Positions 8,563 to 15,313 of a stretch of DNA of 64,000 bases are shown here, one piece after another. The DNA lies in NCBI RefSeq assembly GCF_011751075.1, contig NZ_JAALLN010000002.1, forward strand, positions 452,709-516,708, read 5' to 3'. The notes below the pieces were generated by a model. It did not search any database. It had not been told where the DNA came from and saw only the letters and a program-made list of their open reading frames with translations. Position numbers and translations under genes: made by a program. The number at the start of each line of letters is the position of its first letter. The first letter of the stretch is position 1. The stretch comes from Flavobacterium poyangense. GTDB taxonomy: Bacteria > Bacteroidota > Bacteroidia > Flavobacteriales > Flavobacteriaceae.

Positions 8563-9758
8563 AAAACTTAATTAAGCAGAATATTTTTGAGTATCTCTCT
8601 TATATAATGATTTTGACGCTTTTTTTCTCAAAAGCGGTGCCTAATATTATTTTGATTCTTTTATCGGTTTCGTTTTTTACGAATTTTAATTTGAAGGAGT
8701 ATAAAATTACTATATCTTCAGGGATTATCTTATTTGGGTTATTGGCATTACTTTTTTTTAAATCGCTTATTTATGGTGCGATAGGATATGACTTGAAAGT
8801 GTATAAAGGTATTTTTTTGTCATTTTGGCTATCACTTTTATTACAAAAAATCAGGAATATTAAAAGCTTTAAGCTATTTGTTCTTTTGGGCATAAATGCA
8901 TGTATTTTAAGTTCTCTTTTTTTAATTGGATTATTTTTTTATAAAAATCATACTTTGCCATTTGCTAATACAGATGAGGTTAATAAGCTATTAATTTTAG
9001 AGCGTCCGTATATGGGCTTTGTTTCAGTATTAGGCTTTTTATTATCGATAGAAAAGGCTTTTTTCTTAGTTAAACACCGTTGTTTATATATAATAAACTC
9101 AATTATATTGATTTTGTTTATTATTTTAATATCTGCCAGAATTTCCATTATTACGATATTTTGTATTTCAGGAGTTTATTTTCTTTTTTACTATAAAGTG
9201 AAATGGTATAAAAAAGTTTTATTTAGTACAGCTATTATCCTTTTGTTTGGTTTGATTATTTATATGAATAAGAACATTTCAGAGAGATTTTTTGTAAAGA
9301 GTAGTATTGAAGAATCGATACAAGTTGCTTCAGATTATGAACCTAGAATTGTGATTTGGAATTGTGCGAGTGATATGTCTGAAAAAAAGGATTTTAATCT
9401 TATAACGGGATTTAAAGGTTATGAAATAATTGACAATAATTTTTTAGAATGTTATGCCCGTACAATAGAAAATCAGTCAAAAAAAGAGTATTTCTTATCA
9501 GAAAAATTTAATTCACATAATCAATTTATAGATTTTTATTTAATTGGAGGTATCTTAGGACTGGGACTATTTATAAGTTTTTTTATAAAATTGTTTTACG
9601 AAGTAAAAAGGGATTTTTTTTCATTAGCAATTGCTATTTCGTTTATGTTATTTTTTTTGGTAGAAAATATTTTTTATAGACAGTTTGGATGTTATTTGTT
9701 TGGGATATTTATTTTAATTTTAATTCCCGCAAAAAAAGGAAGTAATGAAAAAAATTAA
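8559..9758 (+). CDS. O-antigen ligase/polymerase-type membrane protein, second copy
   Basis: A 399-residue hydrophobic protein with about 10 membrane segments and a single long loop between roughly residues 240 and 325 holding RIVIWNCASD and FNSHNQFIDFYLIGGILGLGLF. The SHNQFxxxxxxxGxxG pattern is characteristic of the WaaL/Wzy_C superfamily, with the histidine implicated in ligase activity. It is more ligase-like than the protein at 6399, but sequence alone cannot separate the roles. It begins with ATG in an ATGA overlap with the previous stop and overlaps the following glycosyltransferase gene by 14 bp. Confidence 0.8.
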   Translation: MKNLIKQNIFEYLSYIMILTLFFSKAVPNIILILLSVSFFTNFNLKEYKITISSGIILFGLLALLFFKSLIYGAIGYDLKVYKGIFLSFWLSLLLQKIRNIKSFKLFVLLGINACILSSLFLIGLFFYKNHTLPFANTDEVNKLLILERPYMGFVSVLGFLLSIEKAFFLVKHRCLYIINSIILILFIILISARISIITIFCISGVYFLFYYKVKWYKKVLFSTAIILLFGLIIYMNKNISERFFVKSSIEESIQVASDYEPRIVIWNCASDMSEKKDFNLITGFKGYEIIDNNFLECYARTIENQSKKEYFLSEKFNSHNQFIDFYLIGGILGLGLFISFFIKLFYEVKRDFFSLAIAISFMLFFLVENIFYRQFGCYLFGIFILILIPAKKGSNEKN

Positions 9759-10869
9759 AGTTGCACATATTCTTCATTCAGTAGGAGGTGTAGATGTTTC
9801 GTTACGGCAAATAATACAAAATCTGGATGCGTCAGCTTTCGAATGTTTTGTGATTCATGGAGACAAAGAAACAAATGAAGAATTTAGAGATAAAAGTAAA
9901 AAAAGGGTTGTTGATTATAAAATTCCGATCTATAGACCAATATCAATAAAGAATGATTTTCTCGCAATTATAAAAGCGCTGAAGATAGTTCGAAAAGAAA
10001 GCCCCGATATTATACATTCTCATAGTACAAAAGGAGGGGTTATAGGGCGAGTTGTTGGATTTTTAACAGGGATAAAAGTACTTCATACGCCTCAGGCATT
10101 TTCTTACTTAAGTACAAATAACAAGATAAAAAAAGCTTTTTTTTTAATTGTTGAAAAGATACTTTCAAAAGGGAATACGATTTTACTAGCATCTTCTGAA
10201 TCCGAATTAAACAGAGCTATTGAAGAAGTTGGTTTTTCTGAAACAAAAACATTGCTTTTCAGTAATGCGATTGAACCAATCGAAAATATTTTAGAGCTTT
10301 CGATACCAAGAACATGGCCAGAGGATTATTTTTGTACAGTTGGGAGGCCATGTTATCAAAAAAATATAGAAGAACTAATACGTGTTTTGCATGAAGTAAA
10401 TAAAACACTACAGATGCATCTTGTGTTAGTGGGGGTTGGATATCATGCAGATCAGTTAGAAGAAGTTCAAAAATTAGTTTCAAAACTGGATTTAATAAAC
10501 AATGTGACGCTCTTAAATTGGACTTCTCGTGAAGATGTTTTAAATATAGTTAGTCAATCTAAGTTATATTTATCTACTGCGAGGTATGAAGGGTTGCCTT
10601 ACGCTATTATTGAAAGCTTAGCGTTATCGATACCTTGTGTGGTTTCTAATTGTGATGGAAACAGGGATTTGATTAAAAACGATTTTAACGGATATGTGGT
10701 TGAGGATGATGATACAGTTGTTTTCGCCCAAAGGATTATTAAACTTTTAAATGATGAAAATACATATATTGAATTTTCAAAAAATGCTAAAATAAGATTT
10801 GAGATGAATCATAATATTTTGAAAGAAATACATGATTTAGAATTTATTTATAGAGAACAAATAAAATAA
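9745..10869 (+). CDS. Family 4 (GT-B) glycosyltransferase
   Basis: This 374-residue protein has the two-domain GT-B layout. The N-terminal domain starts with VAHILHSVGGVDVSLRQI and contains IIHSHSTKGGVIGRVVGF, typical of the GT4 family of exopolysaccharide enzymes. The C-terminal domain contains VGRPCYQKNIEELI, LVGVGYHADQLEE and the E-x7-E motif in YEGLPYAIIESLALSIPCV. It probably transfers an activated hexose onto the growing lipid-linked unit on the cytoplasmic membrane face. It is the last gene of the uninterrupted overlapping run 4027-10869; a 122 bp gap follows. Confidence 0.88.
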   Translation: MKKIKVAHILHSVGGVDVSLRQIIQNLDASAFECFVIHGDKETNEEFRDKSKKRVVDYKIPIYRPISIKNDFLAIIKALKIVRKESPDIIHSHSTKGGVIGRVVGFLTGIKVLHTPQAFSYLSTNNKIKKAFFLIVEKILSKGNTILLASSESELNRAIEEVGFSETKTLLFSNAIEPIENILELSIPRTWPEDYFCTVGRPCYQKNIEELIRVLHEVNKTLQMHLVLVGVGYHADQLEEVQKLVSKLDLINNVTLLNWTSREDVLNIVSQSKLYLSTARYEGLPYAIIESLALSIPCVVSNCDGNRDLIKNDFNGYVVEDDDTVVFAQRIIKLLNDENTYIEFSKNAKIRFEMNHNILKEIHDLEFIYREQIK

Positions 10870-10991
10870 ACGCCTCGAATATAGTAGTTCTTTAAATAAC
10901 AGTAAAGAAGTTGGACTTATGAAATGCGTTTGATGATTTTTTTGTTAGATTTGTTGGAATTAAGATAAAATAACACGTAAAATCTTAAATT

Positions 10992-11942
10992 ATGAAACAA
11001 TTATTTGTTGCTGTAACTCTATTAGTTGCTGCAATTTCTTTTGGTCAAAATATATTTCCAACTACAGGTAACGCAGGTATCGGGACTAATACACCAACAG
11101 AAAAATTAGAGGTAAAAGGTAATATAAAAATAAGTTCAAATAATAAAATATATTGGGATTGGGATGGATCTTATATCTCAAGGCAACAAGTAGGAACGGG
11201 GCAAGTTTTAAAATTTGTCAATTCAAATAGTGTTGATACTTCAAATCCATTAGGGGGATTTGATTTTGCAAATAATCAAGGACTTTCAACGCTTAGACTC
11301 ACTGATTTTAGACTAGGTGTAAATATGCTTAGTGATATTGTTAAGCCATTATCAATATTGCATTTGCGTTCAGGGAATGATAATTTTGACAATGGGATAT
11401 TGTTACATAATTCAGCATTGTGGGCCAAAAGGTTTAGTATAACCAATACCTCATTTGGGTCTTTTCCAATTTTTAGTATTAATGACGTAACAACAACATC
11501 GGCTGATATTTATAATACAAAACAAATATCCTCGAAAAGTGATCTAATGCAAGTGGCTCGTTTAGCAATTGTTGCTAACGGTAATGTCGGCATAGGTTCA
11601 ATTAATCCGGATGAAAAATTAACAGTAAAAGGCAAGATTCATGCAGAAGAAGTTAGGGTTGATTTATCAGTTCCTGCAGATTATGTTTTTCAGAAATACT
11701 ATACCGGTAAATCTGAATTGAAATCTGATTATGTGATGCCAACATTAGCCGAGGTAGAAAAATATACTAAAGAGAATAATCATTTACCAAATGTACCTTC
11801 AGCGCAGGAAATCAAAGATAAAGGATTGCAATTGGGAGAAATGAGTAATGTCTTGCTGCAAAAGATAGAAGAATTAACACTTTATGTTATTGAGCAAAAT
11901 AAAAAGATAGAAGTATTAGAAGCAAAGTTAAAAGTAAAATAA
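10992..11942 (+). CDS. Secreted tail-fibre-like protein with C-terminal coiled coil
   Basis: A 316-residue protein with a signal peptide (MKQLFVAVTLLVAAISFGQ) and then a GNAGIGTNTPTEKLEVKGNI repeat-like start that is repeated at about residue 195 (GNVGIGSINPDEKLTVKGKI). The C-terminal 90 residues run through YYTGKSELKSDYVMPTLAEVEKY and NHLPNVPSAQEIKDKG into a heptad-rich coiled coil (IEELTLYVIEQNKKIEVLEAKL). This layout is common in exported proteins of Flavobacterium and resembles phage tail-fibre C-termini with an assembly or chaperone segment. No T9SS C-terminal domain is obvious. Its place at the end of the glycosyltransferase operon suggests a cell-surface role, but no function is established. 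Confidence 0.65.
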   Translation: MKQLFVAVTLLVAAISFGQNIFPTTGNAGIGTNTPTEKLEVKGNIKISSNNKIYWDWDGSYISRQQVGTGQVLKFVNSNSVDTSNPLGGFDFANNQGLSTLRLTDFRLGVNMLSDIVKPLSILHLRSGNDNFDNGILLHNSALWAKRFSITNTSFGSFPIFSINDVTTTSADIYNTKQISSKSDLMQVARLAIVANGNVGIGSINPDEKLTVKGKIHAEEVRVDLSVPADYVFQKYYTGKSELKSDYVMPTLAEVEKYTKENNHLPNVPSAQEIKDKGLQLGEMSNVLLQKIEELTLYVIEQNKKIEVLEAKLKVK

Positions 11943-12000
11943 CTAGTTGTTTTTTTTTACATTAGATGAGACCATCATAATTAAAACTCTGGTAAAATTT

Positions 12001-12039
12001 AAAAAACTGTCTAAAATTAATTTAGACAGTTTTTTTTTA
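12001..12039 (+). terminator. Rho-independent terminator after the tail-fibre-like gene
   Basis: A 15 bp perfect stem (AAAAAACTGTCTAAA at 12001-12015 with its complement at 12021-12035) encloses a 5-base loop and runs into a T tract. It cleanly separates the operon ending at 11942 from the decarboxylase gene at 12095. Confidence 0.85.
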
Positions 12040-12067
12040 GAATAGTTTCTATATTTTTCAAATAAGT

Positions 12068-12075
12068 TACATTTG
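12068..12075 (+). promoter_or_regulatory. Putative -7 box (TACATTTG) for the UDP-glucuronate decarboxylase gene
   Basis: TACATTTG fits TAnnTTTG exactly and lies 19 bp before the ATG at 12095, directly behind the preceding terminator. No clear -33 element is seen. Confidence 0.45.
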
Positions 12076-12094
12076 CCAAGTATAAATAATTACT

Positions 12095-13078
12095 ATGAAA
12101 AGAATACTTATCACCGGGGCAGCAGGATTTTTAGGATCGCATTTGTGCGACAGATTCATCAAAGAAGGCTATTATGTTATTGGAATGGATAATCTGATTA
12201 CGGGAGATCTTAAAAATATTGAGCATTTATTCAAATTAGAACAGTTCGAATTTTACCATCACGATATTACCAAATTTGTTCATATTCCGGGTGATTTAGA
12301 TTATATACTGCATTTTGCCTCGCCGGCAAGTCCGATTGATTATTTAAAAATTCCGATTCAGACCTTAAAAGTGGGTTCTTTGGGAACACATAATTTGTTA
12401 GGTTTGGCACGTGTAAAAAAAGCCAGAATTCTGATTGCATCCACTTCAGAAGTGTATGGAGATCCATTGGTGCACCCACAAACAGAAGAATATTACGGAA
12501 ACGTAAATACAATTGGTCCGCGTGGTGTTTATGACGAAGCCAAGCGTTTTCAGGAATCGATTACTATGGCTTATCATACTTTTCATGGTGTAGAGACCAG
12601 AATCGTACGTATCTTTAATACTTATGGACCAAGAATGCGCCTCAATGACGGTCGTGTAATTCCTGCGTTTATCGGACAGGCACTTCGCGGTGAAGATTTG
12701 ACGATTTTTGGCGATGGAATGCAAACACGTTCGTTTTGTTATGTCGATGATCAGGTAGAAGGTATTTTCAGATTATTGCATTCGGATTATGTGTATCCTG
12801 TAAATATTGGAAACCCGGATGAAATCACAATTAAAGATTTTGCAGAAGAAATCATTAAATTAACAGGAACCAATCAAAAGGTAGTATACCACCCGTTACC
12901 GATAAATGATCCGTTACAACGCCAGCCAGACACTACAAAAGCGAAAGAACTGTTGGGTTGGGAAGCGAAGGTAAACCGTTCGGAAGGTATGAAAATTACG
13001 TATGATTATTTCAGATCCCTTTCTAAGGAAGAACTTTCAAAAGAAGAACACAAAGATTTCTCCAGTTATATAAAATAA
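12095..13078 (+). CDS. UDP-glucuronate decarboxylase (UDP-xylose synthase), SDR family
   Basis: The 327-residue protein is an extended short-chain dehydrogenase. It has the NAD-binding motif GAAGFLGS (residues 8-15), STSEVYGDP (116-124), the catalytic pair YDEAK (Tyr146, Lys150), and the family hallmarks [15 protein letters not shown] and [13 protein letters not shown]. These patterns and the length match UXS-type enzymes, which oxidise, decarboxylate and reduce UDP-glucuronate to UDP-xylose in the cytosol. It lacks the N-terminal membrane anchor of eukaryotic UXS. It has its own promoter box, and its product could feed the glycosyltransferases of this locus. A dTDP-glucose dehydratase is less likely because of the SPASP and MQTRSFCYV motifs. 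Confidence 0.88.
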   Translation: MKRILITGAAGFLGSHLCDRFIKEGYYVIGMDNLITGDLKNIEHLFKLEQFEFYHHDITKFVHIPGDLDYILHFASPASPIDYLKIPIQTLKVGSLGTHNLLGLARVKKARILIASTSEVYGDPLVHPQTEEYYGNVNTIGPRGVYDEAKRFQESITMAYHTFHGVETRIVRIFNTYGPRMRLNDGRVIPAFIGQALRGEDLTIFGDGMQTRSFCYVDDQVEGIFRLLHSDYVYPVNIGNPDEITIKDFAEEIIKLTGTNQKVVYHPLPINDPLQRQPDTTKAKELLGWEAKVNRSEGMKITYDYFRSLSKEELSKEEHKDFSSYIK

Positions 13079-13160
13079 TAATTTCCATATAGCCCGAGTT
13101 TTTTAATTGAACCTATATTCTGAAATAGAAAAGGTTTTAAGGGATAAAGTTATAAAGGCA

Positions 13161-13257
13161 CTAAGATTCTGAGTTTCTAAGGTTTCGGATTGCTAAATTA
13201 TTACAAATCTGCATGTTTAGTAATAAAATTTAGAATCTTAGCGACTTAGTATCTTAG
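13161..13257. repeat. Imperfect inverted-repeat element between the decarboxylase and glycosyltransferase genes
   Basis: The left arm (CTAAGATTCTGAGTTTCTAAG, 13161-13181) pairs imperfectly with the right arm at 13231-13257; inside, GCTAAATTATTAC (from 13192) pairs with a complementary stretch near 13220-13232. The whole 237 bp gap 13079-13315 contains no gene. The nested symmetry resembles the short MITE-like intergenic elements seen elsewhere in this window. Confidence 0.45.
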
Positions 13258-13315
13258 GAGCTTACCTCTATTATTTTTTAAACTAAAAATAAATTCCGAA
13301 AGTAGTCATCGTCAA

Positions 13316-14083
13316 ATGAGTGAATTAGTATCTGTTATAATACCTACTTATAATACTGAAAAGTTCATCAGAGCAACTTTAGAATCAGTTCAGAATCAAA
13401 GTTACTCAAACTGGGAGGCAATTTTGGTTGATGATGCTTCAACAGATCAAACTGTTGTTATTATTGAGGAATTTGCTCAAAAAGACAGTAGAATAAAGCT
13501 GTTTAAATTAACCGAAAATTCAGGGAATGGTTTTGCAAGAAATACGGCCTTAGAAAAAGCTACAGGAAAGTACATTGCCTATCTTGATGCCGATGATCTA
13601 TGGTTTCCGGAGAAGCTGGAAAAACAAATTCGATTTTTAAAAGCAAACAATTTGCCTTTTACATTTTCATTTTATGATTGTATAGACGAAGACAGTAATG
13701 ATTTAAACAGAAGAGTAGAAGCCCCATTAAATCTGAGTTACAATCAATTGTTTTTTTGCAACTATGTGGGCAATTTAACCGCAATCTATGATGTTGATTA
13801 TTTTGGAAAAATCAGTCTGTCAAATTCTCAAAAAAGGCAAGACTGGCGATTGTGGCTTACAATTTTAAAACAAATCAAAACAACCAAACCGGTTCCGGAA
13901 TCGTTGGCTTTTTACAGAATCAGAAAAGATTCTATTTCGTCTTCAAAATTTAGATTAATCAAACACAATTTTGGTGTTTACAGAGAATTTCATGGTTATA
14001 ATCTTGTATTTTCCGTTATACTAATGATTCGGTTTTTGTTTACACAATTGGTTATAAAACCACATTATATAAAGAATAAATAA
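13316..14083 (+). CDS. Family 2 glycosyltransferase
   Basis: A 255-residue GT2 enzyme starting VSVIIPTYNTEKFIRATL, followed by ILVDDASTDQTVVII and GKYIAYLDADDLWFPEKL with the DxD metal-binding motif at about residue 92. The segment QKRQDWRLWLTILKQ near residue 180 occupies the catalytic-base region. It resembles WcaA/teichuronic-acid type sugar transferases of polysaccharide loci. It stands 237 bp from the decarboxylase gene behind a repeat-bearing gap and is followed almost at once by the palindromes associated with the ORF6N genes. It is the last polysaccharide gene of this block; donor sugar unknown. Confidence 0.88.
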   Translation: MSELVSVIIPTYNTEKFIRATLESVQNQSYSNWEAILVDDASTDQTVVIIEEFAQKDSRIKLFKLTENSGNGFARNTALEKATGKYIAYLDADDLWFPEKLEKQIRFLKANNLPFTFSFYDCIDEDSNDLNRRVEAPLNLSYNQLFFCNYVGNLTAIYDVDYFGKISLSNSQKRQDWRLWLTILKQIKTTKPVPESLAFYRIRKDSISSSKFRLIKHNFGVYREFHGYNLVFSVILMIRFLFTQLVIKPHYIKNK

Positions 14084-14089
14084 GATGGT

Positions 14090-14118
14090 ATTGGAGGTCA
14101 CAAATTGTGACCTCCAAT
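14090..14118. repeat. Intergenic copy 1 of the GGTCRCAAWTTGYGACC palindrome
   Basis: A 29 bp perfect palindrome with one unpaired central base (14 bp arms) starts 7 bp after the glycosyltransferase stop. Its outer arms, ATTGGAGGTC and its complement, are the same as those of the palindrome inside the ORF6N gene at 14458-14492, but the core has A/T where that copy has G/C, with both sides changed together. Confidence 0.9.
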
Positions 14119-14125
14119 CTGAATA

Positions 14126-14160
14126 ATTCTTTAAGGTCGCAATTTACGACCTTAAAGAAT
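14126..14160. repeat. Intergenic copy 2 of the palindrome, possible terminator
   Basis: This 35 bp near-perfect palindrome has 14 bp perfect arms (ATTCTTTAAGGTCG), one mismatched pair and a short AATTT centre. Its arms resemble the copy inside the second ORF6N gene (AAGGTC with CTTGA-type flanks). It ends at the stop codon of the ORF6N gene. On the plus strand it is followed by a T-rich stretch, so it could also terminate the glycosyltransferase transcript. Confidence 0.85.
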
Positions 14161-14688
14161 TTATTTTTTATAGCCAATTGTTACTCTTTCACTATCTGTT
14201 TCTTTTTTCTCTGTTAGTTCATCCAGATAAGAAAAGACCAATTCTATGTTTTTATCATGATTTTCTAACTTCTTCTGAATCTGAAGAATATCGATTTTTA
14301 TTTCAGTTGTGTCTAAGAGCATTTGTCTCACTTTCGTGAAAATATGCATGATTTGGATATTGGTTTGTATTGCTTTATCGCTTTTTAGAACGCTTGATAA
14401 CATTAGGATGCCATGTTCAGTAAATGCCATTGGTACATGTCTTAGTCCCATCTTATCAGAATTGGAGGTCGCAATTTGCGACCTCCAATTCTCAAATTCT
14501 GTTTTTGTAAACTCAAACATAAAGTCTTCTGGGAAGCGCTCCATATTTCTTTTAACCTGCTCTTTTAATCTTTTAGTTTCAACACCATACAATATTGCCA
14601 AATCGCGATCAAGCATCACTTTTTGACCACGAATAAAGTATATTTTGTTAGAAATGGTTTCTTCCGAAAGTAAAGGTAAATCAGACAT
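14161..14688 (-). CDS. ORF6N-domain protein, paralogue A
   Basis: A 175-residue protein with an N-terminal ORF6N domain (about residues 10-95): KIYFIRGQKVMLDRDLAILYGVETKRLKEQVKRN, FPEDFMFEFTK, then AFTEHGILMLSSVLKS. The domain is known from phage antirepressors and is also widespread as chromosomal genes in Bacteroidota; DNA binding is suspected. The C-terminal half (LQIQKKLENHDKNIELVF) looks helical and coiled. A 35 bp perfect palindrome (14458-14492) sits inside the gene and encodes NWRSQIATSNS. It is about three-quarters identical to the next gene upstream (14757-15278), clearly a tandem duplicate. No own promoter box is evident, so it may be co-transcribed with that gene. No phage genes are nearby. 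Confidence 0.85.
   Translation of the reverse strand: MSDLPLLSEETISNKIYFIRGQKVMLDRDLAILYGVETKRLKEQVKRNMERFPEDFMFEFTKTEFENWRSQIATSNSDKMGLRHVPMAFTEHGILMLSSVLKSDKAIQTNIQIMHIFTKVRQMLLDTTEIKIDILQIQKKLENHDKNIELVFSYLDELTEKKETDSERVTIGYKK
14458..14492. repeat. Coding copy of the palindrome inside ORF6N paralogue A
   Basis: A perfect 35 bp palindrome (17 bp arms, single central base) reading AGAATTGGAGGTCGCAA and its complement. On the minus strand it encodes residues NWRSQIATSNS of the ORF6N protein. It occupies the same codons as the palindrome in paralogue B, yet the outer arms differ with both sides changed in a matching way. Confidence 0.95.
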
Positions 14689-14756
14689 AAATAGTAATTT
14701 ACTGAATAATAAAATTTTGTTTCTATTGTATGCAATTTAAATCGTCTTGGCAATTA

Positions 14757-15278
14757 TCACTTTTTATATCCAATTTTCACTCTTTCCTCTTTTTTATCAT
14801 TTAGCTCATCCAGATAGCAGAATACTAATTCAATATTTTTATCGTGATTTTCCAATTTTTTTTGAATTTGGAGAATATCAACTTTAATTTCTGTTGTATC
14901 CCATAGCATTTGTTTAACTTTCGTGAAAATACGCATGATTTGGATATTAGTCTGAATTGCTTTATCACTTTTTAACACACTCGACAGCATCATGACACCA
15001 TGTTCAGTAAAAGCATAAGGGAGGTATTTTAAATTCGATCCGCGACCGCTTTTCAAGGTCACAATTTGTGACCTTGAAAAATCATATTCAGGTTTAGTAA
15101 GTTCAAACATAAAATCTTCAGGAAACCGCGATCGATTTCTTTTGACAGCTTGTTTTAATACTTTAGTTTCGACTCCGTAAAGTAGTGCCAGATCACTGTC
15201 AAGCATCACTTTTTGACCACGGATAAAGTATATTTTGTTAGAAATGGTTTCTTCCGAAAGTAAAGAGAGATCGTCCAT
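14757..15278 (-). CDS. ORF6N-domain protein, paralogue B
   Basis: This 173-residue paralogue shares nearly the whole layout of its neighbour: ISNKIYFIRGQKVMLDSDLALLYGVETKVLKQAVKRN, FPEDFMFELTKPEY, AFTEHGVMMLSSVLKS and the helical KKLENHDKNIELVF tail ending in KIGYKK. Near the 5' end 66 bp (15200-15265) match paralogue A (14610-14675) with one change, suggesting recent duplication or gene conversion. A 31 bp palindrome at 15050-15080 encodes FSRSQIVTLK. A TACATTTG -7 box lies upstream. Chromosomal ORF6N proteins in Bacteroidota have no established function; a DNA-binding regulator acting on the palindromes is an untested possibility. Confidence 0.85.
   Translation of the reverse strand: MDDLSLLSEETISNKIYFIRGQKVMLDSDLALLYGVETKVLKQAVKRNRSRFPEDFMFELTKPEYDFSRSQIVTLKSGRGSNLKYLPYAFTEHGVMMLSSVLKSDKAIQTNIQIMRIFTKVKQMLWDTTEIKVDILQIQKKLENHDKNIELVFCYLDELNDKKEERVKIGYKK
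15050..15080. repeat. Coding copy of the palindrome inside ORF6N paralogue B
   Basis: A perfect 31 bp palindrome (15 bp arms TTTTCAAGGTCACAA, single central base). It encodes FSRSQIVTLK on the minus strand, the positional counterpart of NWRSQIATSN in paralogue A. Outer arms (TTTCAA instead of AATTGG) and one core pair differ from paralogue A, always in complementary fashion. Confidence 0.95.
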
Positions 15279-15296
15279 AAGTTTTTAATTGAAAAA

Positions 15297-15304
15297 CAAA
15301 TGTA
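15297..15304 (-). promoter_or_regulatory. Putative -7 box (TACATTTG, minus strand) for the ORF6N gene pair
   Basis: On the minus strand TACATTTG matches TAnnTTTG and ends 18 bp before the ATG at 15278. It probably drives both ORF6N genes. No -33 element is obvious. Confidence 0.45.
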
Positions 15305-15313
15305 AGATTTTAT

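Noticed and set aside
10992..11942. Tail-fibre-like gene as part of a phage or tailocin
   Set aside because: It has a signal peptide and stands alone in a glycan locus without tail or baseplate genes.
14161..15278. ORF6N genes as evidence of a prophage
   Set aside because: No integrase, repressor, terminase or structural gene lies near; ORF6N genes are common as free chromosomal genes in Bacteroidota.
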